From JANWHF01 sp036276235 (GTDB lineage Bacteria; Planctomycetota; Phycisphaerae; Tepidisphaerales; Tepidisphaeraceae), in contig DATBDZ010000403.1 of assembly GCA_036276235.1 (NCBI GenBank), positions 1 through 64,000 on the forward strand: 64,000 nucleotides of DNA. Direction: 5' to 3'. Position numbers and translations under genes: made by a program. Under the pieces are notes generated by a model. The model did not search any database. It saw only the letters and a list, made by a program, of their open reading frames with translations, and was not told the origin of the DNA. How positions within the stretch are numbered: position 1 is the first letter of the stretch; every line of letters begins with the position of its first letter. Of the stretch, positions 42,313-53,600 are shown one piece after another.

Positions 42313-44415
42313 TCACGTTCGCAGAGTTCCCAGCACGAGTAATTCCACCAAAAGGCATCCGGCGCACGCGACCAGGATCCATGCCCAGGCGTCATTACGG
42401 CGTTCGGTTTGTTCTGATTCGGCTTGCACTGCTACCGTTCGGCCGCCGGCCAATCTTCCTTTGAACAGCGTGAGATCGATCGTCGCCAGATTGCTCGCCT
42501 GCGCGGGGGCGGCGGTTGCCAGCGCGAAGACGGTGCGTGCGTCGCGCTTGATGGCGTAAACGCCGGGCGGGCCGGCGGCGTCCCATCGCCAGACGACGAA
42601 GTTGGCGTCATCCATGATCTGCCCATTGGAGCGGCCGGGCGCGTTGGGGCCGGTAATCGCCAGCCCGTCGGCGGCGCCGGCCTCGGATGGAAGATACGCC
42701 GCCAGCGGCTCTCCGCTGGGCGAGGCTTCTCCGCCGCGCCGGCCCATCAGGCGATCAACCAGTTCCGCAACAAGCGGCACGAAAACCGGCGAGCCCGCAA
42801 GATTCGATTGATTCAGATCGGCGTTGAGCACGGCGAGCGTTCCAGCGCCGATGGATGAAACAACCAGGCACGCCGAGCGATCGGAGTAGCTGGCCAGCAC
42901 ATCGTCGGCGAGCCCTTGTTGAACCGCTCGCGAGGACAGTCCGCCGCCAAATCGCAGCGGCCCCAGCGCCGCCGGTAGCGATTCGCCGAACGCCGCAAAC
43001 GGCGATTCGTTGCGGCGATACTCTGTCAGAAACAGATCACGTCGCCATGCCGCGGGCGGCGGCGGAAGAAACTCGACGGGCATCTTCAGATCAGCCCCCG
43101 CCGCCTGCGACAAAAGCCGCAGGTTGGTCGCATCGACCGGCTCGGCGGCGACGTAAAGAATCGGCCGCCCGCGCCGAGCCAGCGAAACCATCAGCCCTGC
43201 CGCCTGTTGCGAAATCTTGCCGGGATGATCGACGACGATCAGGTCCGCCCCGCCCAGCGCATCACGATCCAGATCGGCCGGCTGAATGCGCGCGACGCGT
43301 TCATGCTCCCCCGCCGCCTCATCGGCGCGAAGCGATCGATACGGCGCCAGGGCAAGCTGCAGGAAATGGCTGGAGGTCGGCTGCGGCGCAGCGGGCTCGC
43401 GGGTGATCAGTGCGTAGGTCGGCCGCGGACGAACCTCGAGGACGAACGATCGAACATTGTCGGCTTCCAGCGCATCATCGACGCCAACCAGGCGCGCCTC
43501 ACCGGCCTGCCAGCCGGTTTCGGCGGGTGTCATGGTCGCAACCAATGTAGTCGTCGCGCCCGGAGCACACGTGCCCGTCAGCGAAGTTGCGGCGCGGCCT
43601 ACGTTCACGTCGATTTTGATCTCGCGCGGCCCTGATGAATAATTCGCGACGTCGATCTCCAGTCTCGCCTCGCGCCCCACTTCCGCGCGGCCTTGCGAAG
43701 TCACCTTTAAGATAGCGACATTCGGCGGCGCATCGATCGGCGCGACCGATTCAATCTGGATTTTCGTGTCCTTCGGCAACGGCGAAAAATCCGCTGCTGC
43801 CCAGTTGGAGCGCTGGAAGTTGCTGATGATGACCAGCTCGCGCTGCCGATCAGGCGGGCTTGCGGCAAGAAGCTCGGCGGCCTGGTTGATCGCGGCCATC
43901 ACATCGAGGCGCTGAGGAAGCGGTCGCGCGGCAGCCAACTCATCACGAAGCGCCGCGAAGTTTCCGGTCAGGCGTTCCGACGCCGCGTGCGGCTTTGCCG
44001 CGGCAAGAATCAAATCGGCACGGGCGCTCTCGGCGAAGGTGAGATACTTCGCCGCCGCGGCGCGGGCGCGATCGAACGAGCTGACGCCGCGCGATGTGGC
44101 GGCCATTCCCAGGCTTTGATCCACCAGGACGACGCGATTGGTATCGGCGGCAGATTCTTCCTTCACCAGCGGCCGCGGCCCCAGCAGCGGACGGCAAAAA
44201 GCCGCCACCAGCGCCAGCACCGCGATCGCGCGCAACAGCAAAATGAGATAATCGCGCAGTCGATACCGCGCGCGGCGTTGCCTGACGGCTTCGCGCACGA
44301 AGCGAATCGTTGAGAGCGGGACGCCAACCGGCCGCGGGCGCGTCAGCCAATGGATCAGCAGCGGCAGCGCCACCGCCAATCCCGCAAACAGCGCCCATGG
44401 GTGAAGAAGCGTCAT
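42313..44415 (-). CDS. BatA-like protein with degenerate VWA site
   Basis: 700 residues. The start LLHPWALFAGLAVALPLLIH followed by WLTRPRPVGVPLSTIRFVRE is the BatA N-terminal domain (TIGR02226-like). A second helix (DYLILLLRAIAVLALVAAFC) follows, then a VWA-like region where the MIDAS is altered: VVLVDQSLGMAAT instead of DxSxS. The middle holds an Ig-like domain and a glutamine-amidotransferase-like part (DLIVVDHPGKISQQAAGLMV), and a C-terminal helix (AWILVACAGCLLVELLVLGT) closes it. The typical partner of MoxR and DUF58 genes; ten bases separate it from DUF58. Confidence 0.88.
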   Translation of the reverse strand: MTLLHPWALFAGLAVALPLLIHWLTRPRPVGVPLSTIRFVREAVRQRRARYRLRDYLILLLRAIAVLALVAAFCRPLLGPRPLVKEESAADTNRVVLVDQSLGMAATSRGVSSFDRARAAAAKYLTFAESARADLILAAAKPHAASERLTGNFAALRDELAAARPLPQRLDVMAAINQAAELLAASPPDRQRELVIISNFQRSNWAAADFSPLPKDTKIQIESVAPIDAPPNVAILKVTSQGRAEVGREARLEIDVANYSSGPREIKIDVNVGRAATSLTGTCAPGATTTLVATMTPAETGWQAGEARLVGVDDALEADNVRSFVLEVRPRPTYALITREPAAPQPTSSHFLQLALAPYRSLRADEAAGEHERVARIQPADLDRDALGGADLIVVDHPGKISQQAAGLMVSLARRGRPILYVAAEPVDATNLRLLSQAAGADLKMPVEFLPPPPAAWRRDLFLTEYRRNESPFAAFGESLPAALGPLRFGGGLSSRAVQQGLADDVLASYSDRSACLVVSSIGAGTLAVLNADLNQSNLAGSPVFVPLVAELVDRLMGRRGGEASPSGEPLAAYLPSEAGAADGLAITGPNAPGRSNGQIMDDANFVVWRWDAAGPPGVYAIKRDARTVFALATAAPAQASNLATIDLTLFKGRLAGGRTVAVQAESEQTERRNDAWAWILVACAGCLLVELLVLGTLRT

Positions 44416-44425
44416 TGGTTCATCG

Positions 44426-45340
44426 CTATCCGGCGCGTTCCACGAGGAACCCGCTCAGCGTGTTCAAGTAGGGAACGGCAGTTGAAACGCGGCGATAATC
44501 ACATCCTGCCGCCAGCGCCAGATCGCGCACGGTCGCGCAGTGTGCCGCGAACCGCTGCTCATAGATCGCGCGAAAATCGCCGGGAGAGCAGTCAATCGTG
44601 CCGTCGTTCTCCAGGCCTTCGAAACGATACGCCACTCCATCCGGCAGGCGCTCTTCTTCGGGGTGAATCAGATGAAGCGCGACGACTTCCCACCGGCGAT
44701 GACGAAAGAGCCGCAACGAAGCAAAGACGGCCGGCAGATCATCAACCAGAAAATCGCTCAGAACCATCAGCACGCCGCGCCCGGAGGTGCGGATGAACAG
44801 ATCGCGTAAACCTTCCGCCAGCCGCGACACCGGCCGCGTGCGCAGCTTCTCGACCATATCCTGCAACCGCGTCACATGGCTCGACGCGCTGCCCGGCGGC
44901 AACACATCCTGCAAACCATCGGCGATGACCGCCAGGCCAACCTGGTCCTGCTGCGCGCTGATGACATGCGAGAAAGCCGTCAGCAGGTATTGTGCGTATT
45001 CCAGCTTCGATCCGCGCTTGGCGCGTCCGGCAAAATCCATGGAGCCGCTGGCGTCGGCGACCATCGTGCAGGAGAGATTGGTTTCATCTTCAAAGAGCCG
45101 GACAAACCCGCGCCCGGTGCGGGCGAGCACCTTCCAATCCAGCCGGCGCAAATCTTCGCCGGCGGAGTATTCGCGGAAATCGACGAACTCTCCCGCCCCG
45201 CCCTTTTGCCGCGAGCGATGCCGGCCGCTATAGGCGCCTTCGATCTGGTGCCGCGTGGCAAATCGCATATGCGCCAGCGCGCCCAGCGACCGCAGATCAA
45301 GAAAGCGGCTTCGCGATGTTGTTTGCGCGGGCAAGGTCAC
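44426..45340 (-). CDS. DUF58 protein
   Basis: 304 residues from a GTG start. Contains the DUF58 hallmark EFVDFREYSAGEDLRRLDWK with VLARTGRGFVRLFEDE, and a VWA-type site MVADASGSMDF. The rest (LMVLSDFLVDDLPAVFASLR, RRWEVVALHLIHPEEERLPD) is typical of the family. It works with MoxR ATPases, presumably in assembling or activating metal-containing envelope proteins. The start region lies 51 bases after the moxR stop, and this gap carries a small copy of the CTCAGCATGACG repeat end. Confidence 0.9.
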   Translation of the reverse strand: MTLPAQTTSRSRFLDLRSLGALAHMRFATRHQIEGAYSGRHRSRQKGGAGEFVDFREYSAGEDLRRLDWKVLARTGRGFVRLFEDETNLSCTMVADASGSMDFAGRAKRGSKLEYAQYLLTAFSHVISAQQDQVGLAVIADGLQDVLPPGSASSHVTRLQDMVEKLRTRPVSRLAEGLRDLFIRTSGRGVLMVLSDFLVDDLPAVFASLRLFRHRRWEVVALHLIHPEEERLPDGVAYRFEGLENDGTIDCSPGDFRAIYEQRFAAHCATVRDLALAAGCDYRRVSTAVPYLNTLSGFLVERAG

Positions 45341-45391
45341 ACCTCAGCATGACGACGTTCGAAGGACATTGGGTGCCCAACAATCGGTCCT

Positions 45392-46414
45392 TCACCGCGG
45401 CACTTCCGCCAGCAGCTTGCTGATCACTTGTTCGGAGGTAATCGCATCGCCGACGGCGCGGTGATTGAGCAGAATTCGATGCCGCAGGATCGGCAGGGCC
45501 AGGGCGGCAACGTCGTCGATGGTCGGCGCGGTGCGGCCATCGATCAGTGCCCTGGCCTTGGCGGCGCGCACGAGGTTTTGCGACCCGCGCGGGCCGGCGC
45601 CCCACGCGACGTAATCCTTGACGAACTGCCCCGCGCGCGAATCCGAAGGACGGCTCGATCCGCACAGCCGCACCGCGTATGCCGCCACGCTTTGCGGAAT
45701 CGGCGCGGCCCATACGAGATTTCGCAGCGCGATGAACGCCTCGCGATCCATCGTCGCCTCGGCTAGCCGCGGCGCGGCGCCGCTGGTCTTCATCACGATT
45801 TCCTCTTCCTGCTGCGGCGTCGGATAGTCGATGTGAATCTCCATCATGAATCGGTCAAGCTGCGCTTCGGGAAGCGGATACGTTCCTTCCTGCTCAATCG
45901 GATTCTGCGTCGCGACCACGAGGAACGGATCCTCCAATTCATGCGTCTGCCCGCCGACGGTGACATGCTGCTCGGCCATCGACTCCAGCAACGCCGATTG
46001 CGTCTTGGGCGCGGCTCGGTTGATTTCATCCGCCAGCAGCAGGTTGGCGAAAACCGGCCCGGGTCGAAACGCCATCCGCGGCGCGCCGGTTTGCTCGTCG
46101 CGCCCGAGCAGCTCGTAGCCGGTGATGTCGGATGGCATCAGATCAGGCGTGAACTGCACGCGGGCAAACTTCCAGCGAAACGCCGCCGCCAGCGCCTTGA
46201 CCATGAGCGTTTTGGCCAGACCGGGAACGCCTAATAGCAGCGCATGCGATCCGGTGAGCGCGCAGGTCAGCAGCAGATCGATGGTCTGATCCTGCCCGAC
46301 AACAACCTCATGGAGGCTCCGCCGGATGCTTTTGACCTGCGACGCAAATTGGACCATGCGGTCTTTGGCCTCAGCAGATGAGGCATCAACCACGGAATGC
46401 GTTTGCGTTGTCAT
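45392..46414 (-). CDS. moxR: MoxR-family AAA+ ATPase
   Basis: 340 residues. Walker A GVPGLAKT (62-69), Walker B LLLADEINRAAPKTQSALLE, sensor 1 VVATQNPIEQEGTYPLPEAQ, and arginine finger region LDRFMMEIHIDYP. C-terminal lid domain follows (GSQNLVRAAKARALIDGR). MoxR ATPases act as chaperones for metal or cofactor insertion, with VWA proteins as partners. First gene of the Bat-type block. A GGTGAGG stretch lies about 11 bases before the ATG. Confidence 0.95.
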   Translation of the reverse strand: MTTQTHSVVDASSAEAKDRMVQFASQVKSIRRSLHEVVVGQDQTIDLLLTCALTGSHALLLGVPGLAKTLMVKALAAAFRWKFARVQFTPDLMPSDITGYELLGRDEQTGAPRMAFRPGPVFANLLLADEINRAAPKTQSALLESMAEQHVTVGGQTHELEDPFLVVATQNPIEQEGTYPLPEAQLDRFMMEIHIDYPTPQQEEEIVMKTSGAAPRLAEATMDREAFIALRNLVWAAPIPQSVAAYAVRLCGSSRPSDSRAGQFVKDYVAWGAGPRGSQNLVRAAKARALIDGRTAPTIDDVAALALPILRHRILLNHRAVGDAITSEQVISKLLAEVPR

Positions 46415-47635
46415 CGTTGGATCAACCTCACCTTTGGGCCGCGGTGGCCGACCGTTCCCCTCCGATTGGAATCAAATTGTGCAGCGCCGCTTCTTTTGAG
46501 GCAAACAATTAACTTTCATTTTTCTTCCAGTAAATCCGTGTGTCAGCCCCCGGCCACGCGGAACAAGCCTTCAAAGAAAAGAGTGCGCGACGATCGCCGT
46601 AGTTGCGAACGGCGGGAACGCCATCCGGCAACCCTTTGTGCGGTAGGCCTTCAAGAGATGAAAAGCTCACGAAACGATTGCTTTTCCCTCGTTCTATCGT
46701 CGCAGCGTAATTTCGCAAATGATTCAATTTCATCGCGTCTTTTCGCAAGTTGAGGCGGTGTTCGCACAGCTGCGCCGGTAACAAGCCGGCAGCGAGTCAC
46801 GACTGCCAACGACTGCGGATTCATCAAATCAAGTCTTGCGATCAAGGCAGCCCCAAGCAATCCGCGAAGGCAGGGAAGATCAGGGCGACCGGCGTGAGCG
46901 ACACCAGCGGATTGTCTCTGACCCGGGGCACCGCATTCGCCACATCATGCCGCGATGTTCTGCATCAAGATTGGGCTCGCGCGACGGCGGCGCGGCGGCG
47001 CGAATCGAGCTCGCGCGAGACCGTAGAGTCTTGGTATGGGCTCACAATTACTTCTCCTTTGTTAAGAGCTGGAGAATCAGACGAACCATGACGTCGCGGG
47101 TGTAGTCCCGCGTCACCGCCGGGTCGAGAGCATCGGGAACCGCGATGACTATGATCTTGGCGTCAGCGATCAAGTCTGGTGCGATATGCGACAAGTGGCG
47201 GTAGGCGGCACGAGCTTCCAGCGCCAGAACAATGGTGTACTTGACGCCGGTTGACCGGTGACGCGCGACGATCGCCCGCGCTCGCGCGAGCACGCGCTGA
47301 CGCTTATTTCAGGCAAATTGCATGAGGTCTGACCGAATTGGAGTCACGGTAGTGCTCATTCGTCCATCGGCGGCGTCCGCAGCTGGGTGCGGAGCGTTGC
47401 AAGAATGAAGGTCCAAGGGCTGGTGAAGGACCGCCGGAGGTGAACGTGCTGCTGACCATGGCCGGCGGTGGTGTGCCGAGCGTCACGATTGGGGAAGGTT
47501 GTCAAATGTGCATTTGAAAGCTTTAATGACCACAGCCCTTGGTTTTGTGATGGTTTCCAGAGATTCTCTGACGGCCATACGCGAGATCAGACGTATTGGC
47601 ATTTACCCCGTCCATGATAGTTCACCTGCGCATCA
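46415..47635. other. 1.2-kb region without a convincing gene
   Basis: Upstream of moxR on its strand and downstream of the giant gene. Apart from a short possible gene at 47048-47293, I see no good reading frame, no palindromic repeat like those elsewhere, and no RNA gene. It may contain the moxR promoter. On the minus strand AAAGGAG (about 47060) is followed by a GTG opening only 26 codons (VSPYQDSTVSRELDSRRRAA...), so a short or broken gene may exist there. Confidence 0.4.
47048..47293 (-). CDS. Possible small protein, unknown
   Basis: 81 codons from GTG at 47293. SHIAPDLIADAKIIVIAVPD then TRDYTRDVMVRLILQLLTKE look like an alpha/beta fragment. An in-frame stop lies 5 codons before the GTG, so if it is part of a larger protein the gene is broken. 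No ribosome binding site is visible before the GTG, although AAAGGAG lies at its own end, next to another possible start. Confidence 0.3.
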   Translation of the reverse strand: MLARARAIVARHRSTGVKYTIVLALEARAAYRHLSHIAPDLIADAKIIVIAVPDALDPAVTRDYTRDVMVRLILQLLTKEK

Positions 47636-50600
47636 TCACCCGACTGTCATGGTCCCATTTCCGGTGACGTTCAAATTATCGACAATCAGCAGCGAGCCAA
47701 ACGTATCCAGCGGCGTCCCCTTCATGTCTGTTCCGCCATTGCCGGTGACGGACAGGCCCGCTGACGCGGCGTAGACTGCGCCGGTGACGGAGAGATTGCC
47801 GTTGCCGGTGACGCTGATGGTTGCGGTGGCGCTGCGCGATTGGAAGAGCGTGATGCCCTGATAGATGCCGCTGGAGATCGGGGACAACTGCACGCGGCCG
47901 TTGCCAGTGAAGGAGATGCCGTCGGCGGCGCTGGCGGCGTCGTTGTAGATCATGACGCCTTTGCCCAGGTCGGTGAGCATGGCCTGGCCGCTGACCGTGA
48001 AGCCGCCGCCTTTGATGTAGTAGATGCCGGGACTGAGCGTGACGTGGGCCTGGCCGCTGATGTTGATGCCGCCGATGTAGAGGCCGGGGCTGAGAACGAT
48101 CGTCGTGTTGCCGCTGATTTGCAGCGTCTTTGTGCTGCGGACGATCAGGCCGGAGGTGCTGGGCGCCGGCAGATCCGCCAGTGGATCGAGAGCTGGTGCG
48201 TGTTTGCTGATGGGGCCGGAGATGGTGCCGTGGCCGCTGGTCGACGTGCCGCCGGTTACGTCAAACTCTGAAGCGCCGATCGATGCGTTTCCGGAAACAA
48301 CTACCGCCGCTGCGTCGGATGAATTGACGGAGACGGCGCCGCTGGTTTGGAGCTTTGCGTTGCCGCTGGCGGTCAGCGCACCTCGTTTGGAATTGGAAAG
48401 CAGGATGATCCCGCTGCCGGTGGCGGCGGCGGTGACGTTGATCGTGCGCGAGGTGTCGGAAGAGCCGCCGTCCTTGTCGGTGGCCGTGAGCTTTATAGTG
48501 TAGACGCCCGCATCATCGGGCGTGAAGGAGAACGCAGCGCCGCTGCCGGTGGCGAAGTTGGTGGTGAGGCTGCCTTTGGTTTTGGTCACCAGCCACGCGA
48601 AGGTGAAGCCGGCGGTGGTGTCTGCGGAAGAGGGATCGGTCGCCGCGCCAGTGAGCGAGATCAGCATGCCGATGGTGGAGGATGAAGGAGCGCCGTTGAT
48701 GGTTGGCGTTGGCGCAATGTTGGCGATGGTTGCTGCCTGTGCGGTGGGTGATGCGGTGCCTTGGCCGGCGTTGTCCTTGATAGAGATCGAGATTGTGAAC
48801 GATCCGTTGTCGGCGTAGGTGTTGTTGCCGCTGACGCTGAAGACGCCGCCAGCCAGCGTGACCGTGCCAGGTGATGTATGGCCATCGCCCCAGTTGATGG
48901 TGGCGCTGAAGTCGCCCGCAGTGGCAATCGGATTGTTGCTGATGAAGCTGGCGACGATGACACCGGAAAGCGCAGTGCCTTCCGATCCGCTGATGCTCTT
49001 GCCGACGGCAGTCAGCGTCGTCGCCTGCACACTCAGCGTGCCGGGCGTGATGGAGACGTTGTAGTTGGCCAGCTTGCTGCCGGGGTCGAGCAGGCTGACG
49101 TTGATGGCATACGGCCCGACCGGGGACGTGACTCCTGCCGTCGTGGAATAGACGGCGGTGATGTTGTCGCCATTCTGGATGCCCGTGATCGTGCCGGTGA
49201 ACGGCGGATTGTTCTGGCCATAGACGCGCGACTTTCCATCAGCGGTCACCGAGAGCGAACCCTTGGCGATGCTGAGAGTCGCACTATTGCTGGAAGGCAG
49301 ATTGTTTTGATCTCCGGCGAAGGAGACATCAATCTTGGCCGAGCCAGCGCCGAGCGTACCGATGGAGATATTTGAAATCGTCGCGACGCCATTGGAGTCG
49401 GTGTTGATTGAGCCGACGGTGACGCCGTTGAGCTTGAAGAGCAGCGAGCGGCCGGAAAGCGGCGTGCCGCCGGCGGTGAGTGTCGCCGAGAGCGTGGTTG
49501 TGCCGCCGTAGGTTGCGGAAGCCGCAGTAGCGGCGATCGAGGTCTGAGCCGGCTTTATAGTTGCAGTGACGCTAGCGCCGGCGGTGCCCTTGCCGCCGTC
49601 GTCGTCGGTGACGCTCACGAGAATGCTGAACGTGCCGGCGGAGCTGTAGGTGTGATTGAGCGAGAACGTCTTGTCTGCCGCCAGCGTCAGCGGAAGATTG
49701 CCGGTGCCGTCGCCGTAGTTGACGACGGCGGTCCAGGTGTCGGCGCCGGGATCGGTGAAGGATCCGCCGATGGTGAAGGGCGTTCCGACGGTGATTGGCG
49801 GCACGGTTCCAAGCGTAACGTTCGGCGGAACGTTGAGCACCGTCGCCTGTGCGGTCTGCGATGCCGATCCCTGGCCGGCGTTGTCGTGGATCGTGATGGC
49901 CATGCTGTAGTTTCCGTTGTCGGCGTAGGTGTTGCTGCCGACGACCTGGAACGTTCCGGCCGCCAACACCACGTTGCCAAAGGAAGTGTGTCCATCGCCC
50001 CAATCAATGCTGGCGGAGAAGTCAGCCGTGGTGGCGATGGGGTTGTCGCTGGTGAATGTCGCGACCACCGTACCGACCAGGGGCGTGCCTTCGGAGGTCG
50101 TGAAGAAGGACCCGGAGCCAGCGAGCGTTGTCTTGAGGACCGTCAGCGTGCCAGGGGTGATCGAGACGTTGTAGTTGCCCAGCCGGCCGCTGGGATCGAG
50201 CAGCGAAGCACCAATCGGATACGGCCCCACCGGCGAGATATTGGTGGCGATGGTGGAATAGACGGCACTGATATTGTCGCCGCCAACAACACCGGCAAGC
50301 GTGCCGGTGAGTTGCGGATTGTTCTGTCCATAGACGCGCGATTTGCCGTCAACAACGACCGAGAGCGGCGCTTTGGCGATCGTGAGCGTGGCCGTTCCAT
50401 TTGTGCTGGCGTACTGGGCGTCGCCGGCGAACAGAGCCGTGATCCCCACCTGTCCGGCGTTCAACCCAACCAACGATACAGCGGGCAGCGTCGCCACGCC
50501 GCTGGCGTTAGTCGCCGCGGTGCCGACCGCCGCGCCATTGAGTTGGAAGGTCACCAACTTGCCCGCGATCCCAGTACCGGCTGCACTGAGCGTGGCGGAG

Positions 50601-53600
50601 AGTGTTGTCTGCCCGCCATACGTTCCCGAAGCCGAGGCGGCGGCCAATGATGTCGGGGTGATGACATTCTTCACGGTGACGTGCGTTGTCGCCGACCCCG
50701 AAAGGCCGGAGCTATCGAGCACCGTCACCACCACGCCAAATGTGCCGGCGGCGTTGTAGACGTGATCCAGATCGAAGGTCTTGTCGTCGTTGAGATCGAG
50801 CGGCTGCGCGCCCGAGCCGTCGCCGTAATCGACCGTAGCAGTCCACGTCTCGTCGTCGGGGTCGATGAACGAGCCACTGGAAGCATAATGATCGCCCTCG
50901 TTGATGGTGGCATCAGGGCCGGCGCTTACCGTCGGGGCAACACCGGGGGCGGCGACAATGACAATGGTCTGGAAGTCGCGCGCGACGCCGAAATCCTTGT
51001 CGTACACGTGCAGGAAAACGTCATATGTGCCGGGCACGGTAGGTGTAAAGGAGAAGTCCGGCGTCGAAGCAAAGAAATCAGCCTCGTCGTCTTCCTGGAA
51101 TGCTTCCCATGAGTATTGGAATCCCGCCGCGGTATCGACCGGCGAAATGTCGGAAGCCGGCGCGGTAAGATTGATCGGAACGCCAACCTGCCCCTGCGCG
51201 GGCAAGCCAATGATATGTGCCACGGGTGGCACGTTCGAAACGTTGATCTGTACGGTGCTCGACCCGATACCGCCGTCGCTATCGGTGACCGTGAAAGTCG
51301 CCATGTAGGTGCCGTTGTCGTTGGGCACGAAACTGAAATTCGCGCCGCTGCCGTCGGCGATCACCTGCCCGTTGGTACTGGTGACGTGCCAGTTGAGCGT
51401 GTAAGTATCCTGCGTGCCGGGATCGGTAAACGTGCCCTTCAAATTCACCGGATCCACCTCAAAAACCTGCTGCAGGCTCGGCTCGGCATCGACCGTCGGC
51501 GCGACGTTCAGTACCGCAAGCGTTGTGGGAGAGGAGATAACCACGTGACCCTGCCCATCATCCACGCGCACTTTGACGGCAAATGAGCTGGGGCCATTTA
51601 CAATTCCAAACGCCGCGAGCTGTGCCCAGGTAAAGGTCGGCTTGGGGCCAGTGGCGTCACCGAAGACGCCGTCGCCGTTGATGTCCCACGAGATGGTGAT
51701 CGGGTCGCTGTCCGGGTCGTCGGAGAGCGAGCCGTCGAGCGCGAGAGTATCGCCTTCATTGATGGTGTAGGGCCCGCCGGCATTGGCCGTCGGCGGACGA
51801 TTGGGCGCGATGACGCCGCTGGTCATAGCCAGTGCCTGCGAGAACTCGGATGTATTGTTCAGCAGATCGGTCGCGGTGGCGGTAATGAATTGGCCAACCG
51901 GAACCGCCGTGTTGAAGGTGAATGTGAACGAGGCATTGCCAGAAGCATCAGTGGAGACGAAGTGAGCGCCCAGCGGCGTCTGCCCTTGGCCAAACCCGGT
52001 TGGATCGGCCGCCGCATTGGCGAAGAATTGAAGCAGGAACGCGGCGCCCGGCGCGCTGTTGAGGGTTCCGGTAATAGTCGTTTTCACGCCGTCCGTGGCG
52101 GCGGTCGCCAGCACGGGATAGTTTTGCAGATTATTGTCGCCGCTGTCGGCGTCACCCGCATCGTTGGGGGTGACGCCGTTGCCGTTCAGATCAATTCCAA
52201 GACTGGCGTTGGCGAATATCCGGTTGGAGAGAATGCCAATATTCTGGCCCGCCAGAATGTTGACACCAGCATGACCATTGAAGGCGATGACATTTCCCGC
52301 GCCAGGATCGGTGCCGCCAATCATTCCCCCGATCACGCTAAATCCGTTCGTTCCCAAGCCGAAGTCAGCGGCAACGCTGACGCCGTCGAAGCCATTACCC
52401 AGTGGGCTTACTCCGTCGGCTTTGGTCCCGATGAAGTTGCCCTCAATGACGTCGCCGGAGACAACGCCCGAGCTCCCCGCGACGGTGATGCCGGAACGAT
52501 TGTTGCCCGAAATGAGATTTCCAGCGCCGGGTGCGGTGCCGCCGATCAGCGTATTGCTGGCCGCGTCAAAAATCCCGTCATTGAGGTTCCCCATATCGAC
52601 GGTGCCCGTGATGTCAGTGCCGATGAAATTGCCCTGCACTACGACGCCCGCGCCGCTAATTTGGATGCCGAAGCTATTGTTGGCGATGATGTTTCGTGCC
52701 GCGGCGATGGTCCCGCCGATGGTCACGCCGCTCCCGGCGATGATTCCGGTGCCGCCCGGGTTGGCCATCGCCTTGGTGCCGGTGATGTCGGTGCCAATGA
52801 AATTGCCCTGCACGAGAGTGCCGGCACCACCGACGTTCAGCGCGTCCCCGAGATTGCCGGAAATGACGTTGCCGGCGCCAGGCGCCGTGCCGCCAATCGT
52901 ATTGTTGTTGCCGCCGACGGCGATCGCAAAGCTGCCAAATGCGGTGCCGCGCCCATTGGCCAGGGCCTTGGTTCCCGTGACGTCAGTGCCGATCAGGTTT
53001 CCCTGAATGATGTTGTTGTCGCCATGGATGTTCAGACCGCTGGTCAAGTTGCCGGAAATGATGTTACGGTCATTCGGCTTGGCGCCGCCGATGAGGTTGT
53101 TGTTGCCACTGACCGTGGGAGCCTGAAGATTTTTGAGAATCTGCGTGCCGGTGACATCCGTGCCAAAGAAGTTTCCCTGAATGACGTTGTTGTTGCCGCC
53201 GACGGCCAAGGGTACTCCACCCCATTGAGACGTATCAGATGTATTGTCGAAGAAGCTGTAAAAGCTATTGATGGCAAAACCCTTGATGGTGCTATCGTTG
53301 GCCCTCAGCAGAAGGCCTACCAGATGCACATCGCCCGGCGAGCCGGAAAGATCGCGGTGTTCCATTTTGGTGCCGACGATCTGAATCAGGGGCGTGCCGG
53401 CGTAGCCGGGCTGGGTGGTGGCGTCGATGGTAATGGAATCAATGATGGCGGGAAGCGGGACGAGCGGCGCGATGGTCTGCACGCCGCTGCCGATGGCAAA
53501 GCGGATGGTGTCCGGCCCCGGATGATTGTTGGCCGCGAAAATTGCTTCTCTCAGGCTCGTATGCGTCGCGTCGGCGATGCCGTCGTCCACGTCGTCGGTC

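Noticed and set aside
46509..46860. Minus-strand frames of 69-91 codons upstream of moxR
   Set aside because: They overlap each other in different frames, have no ribosome binding sites and no protein-like pattern.
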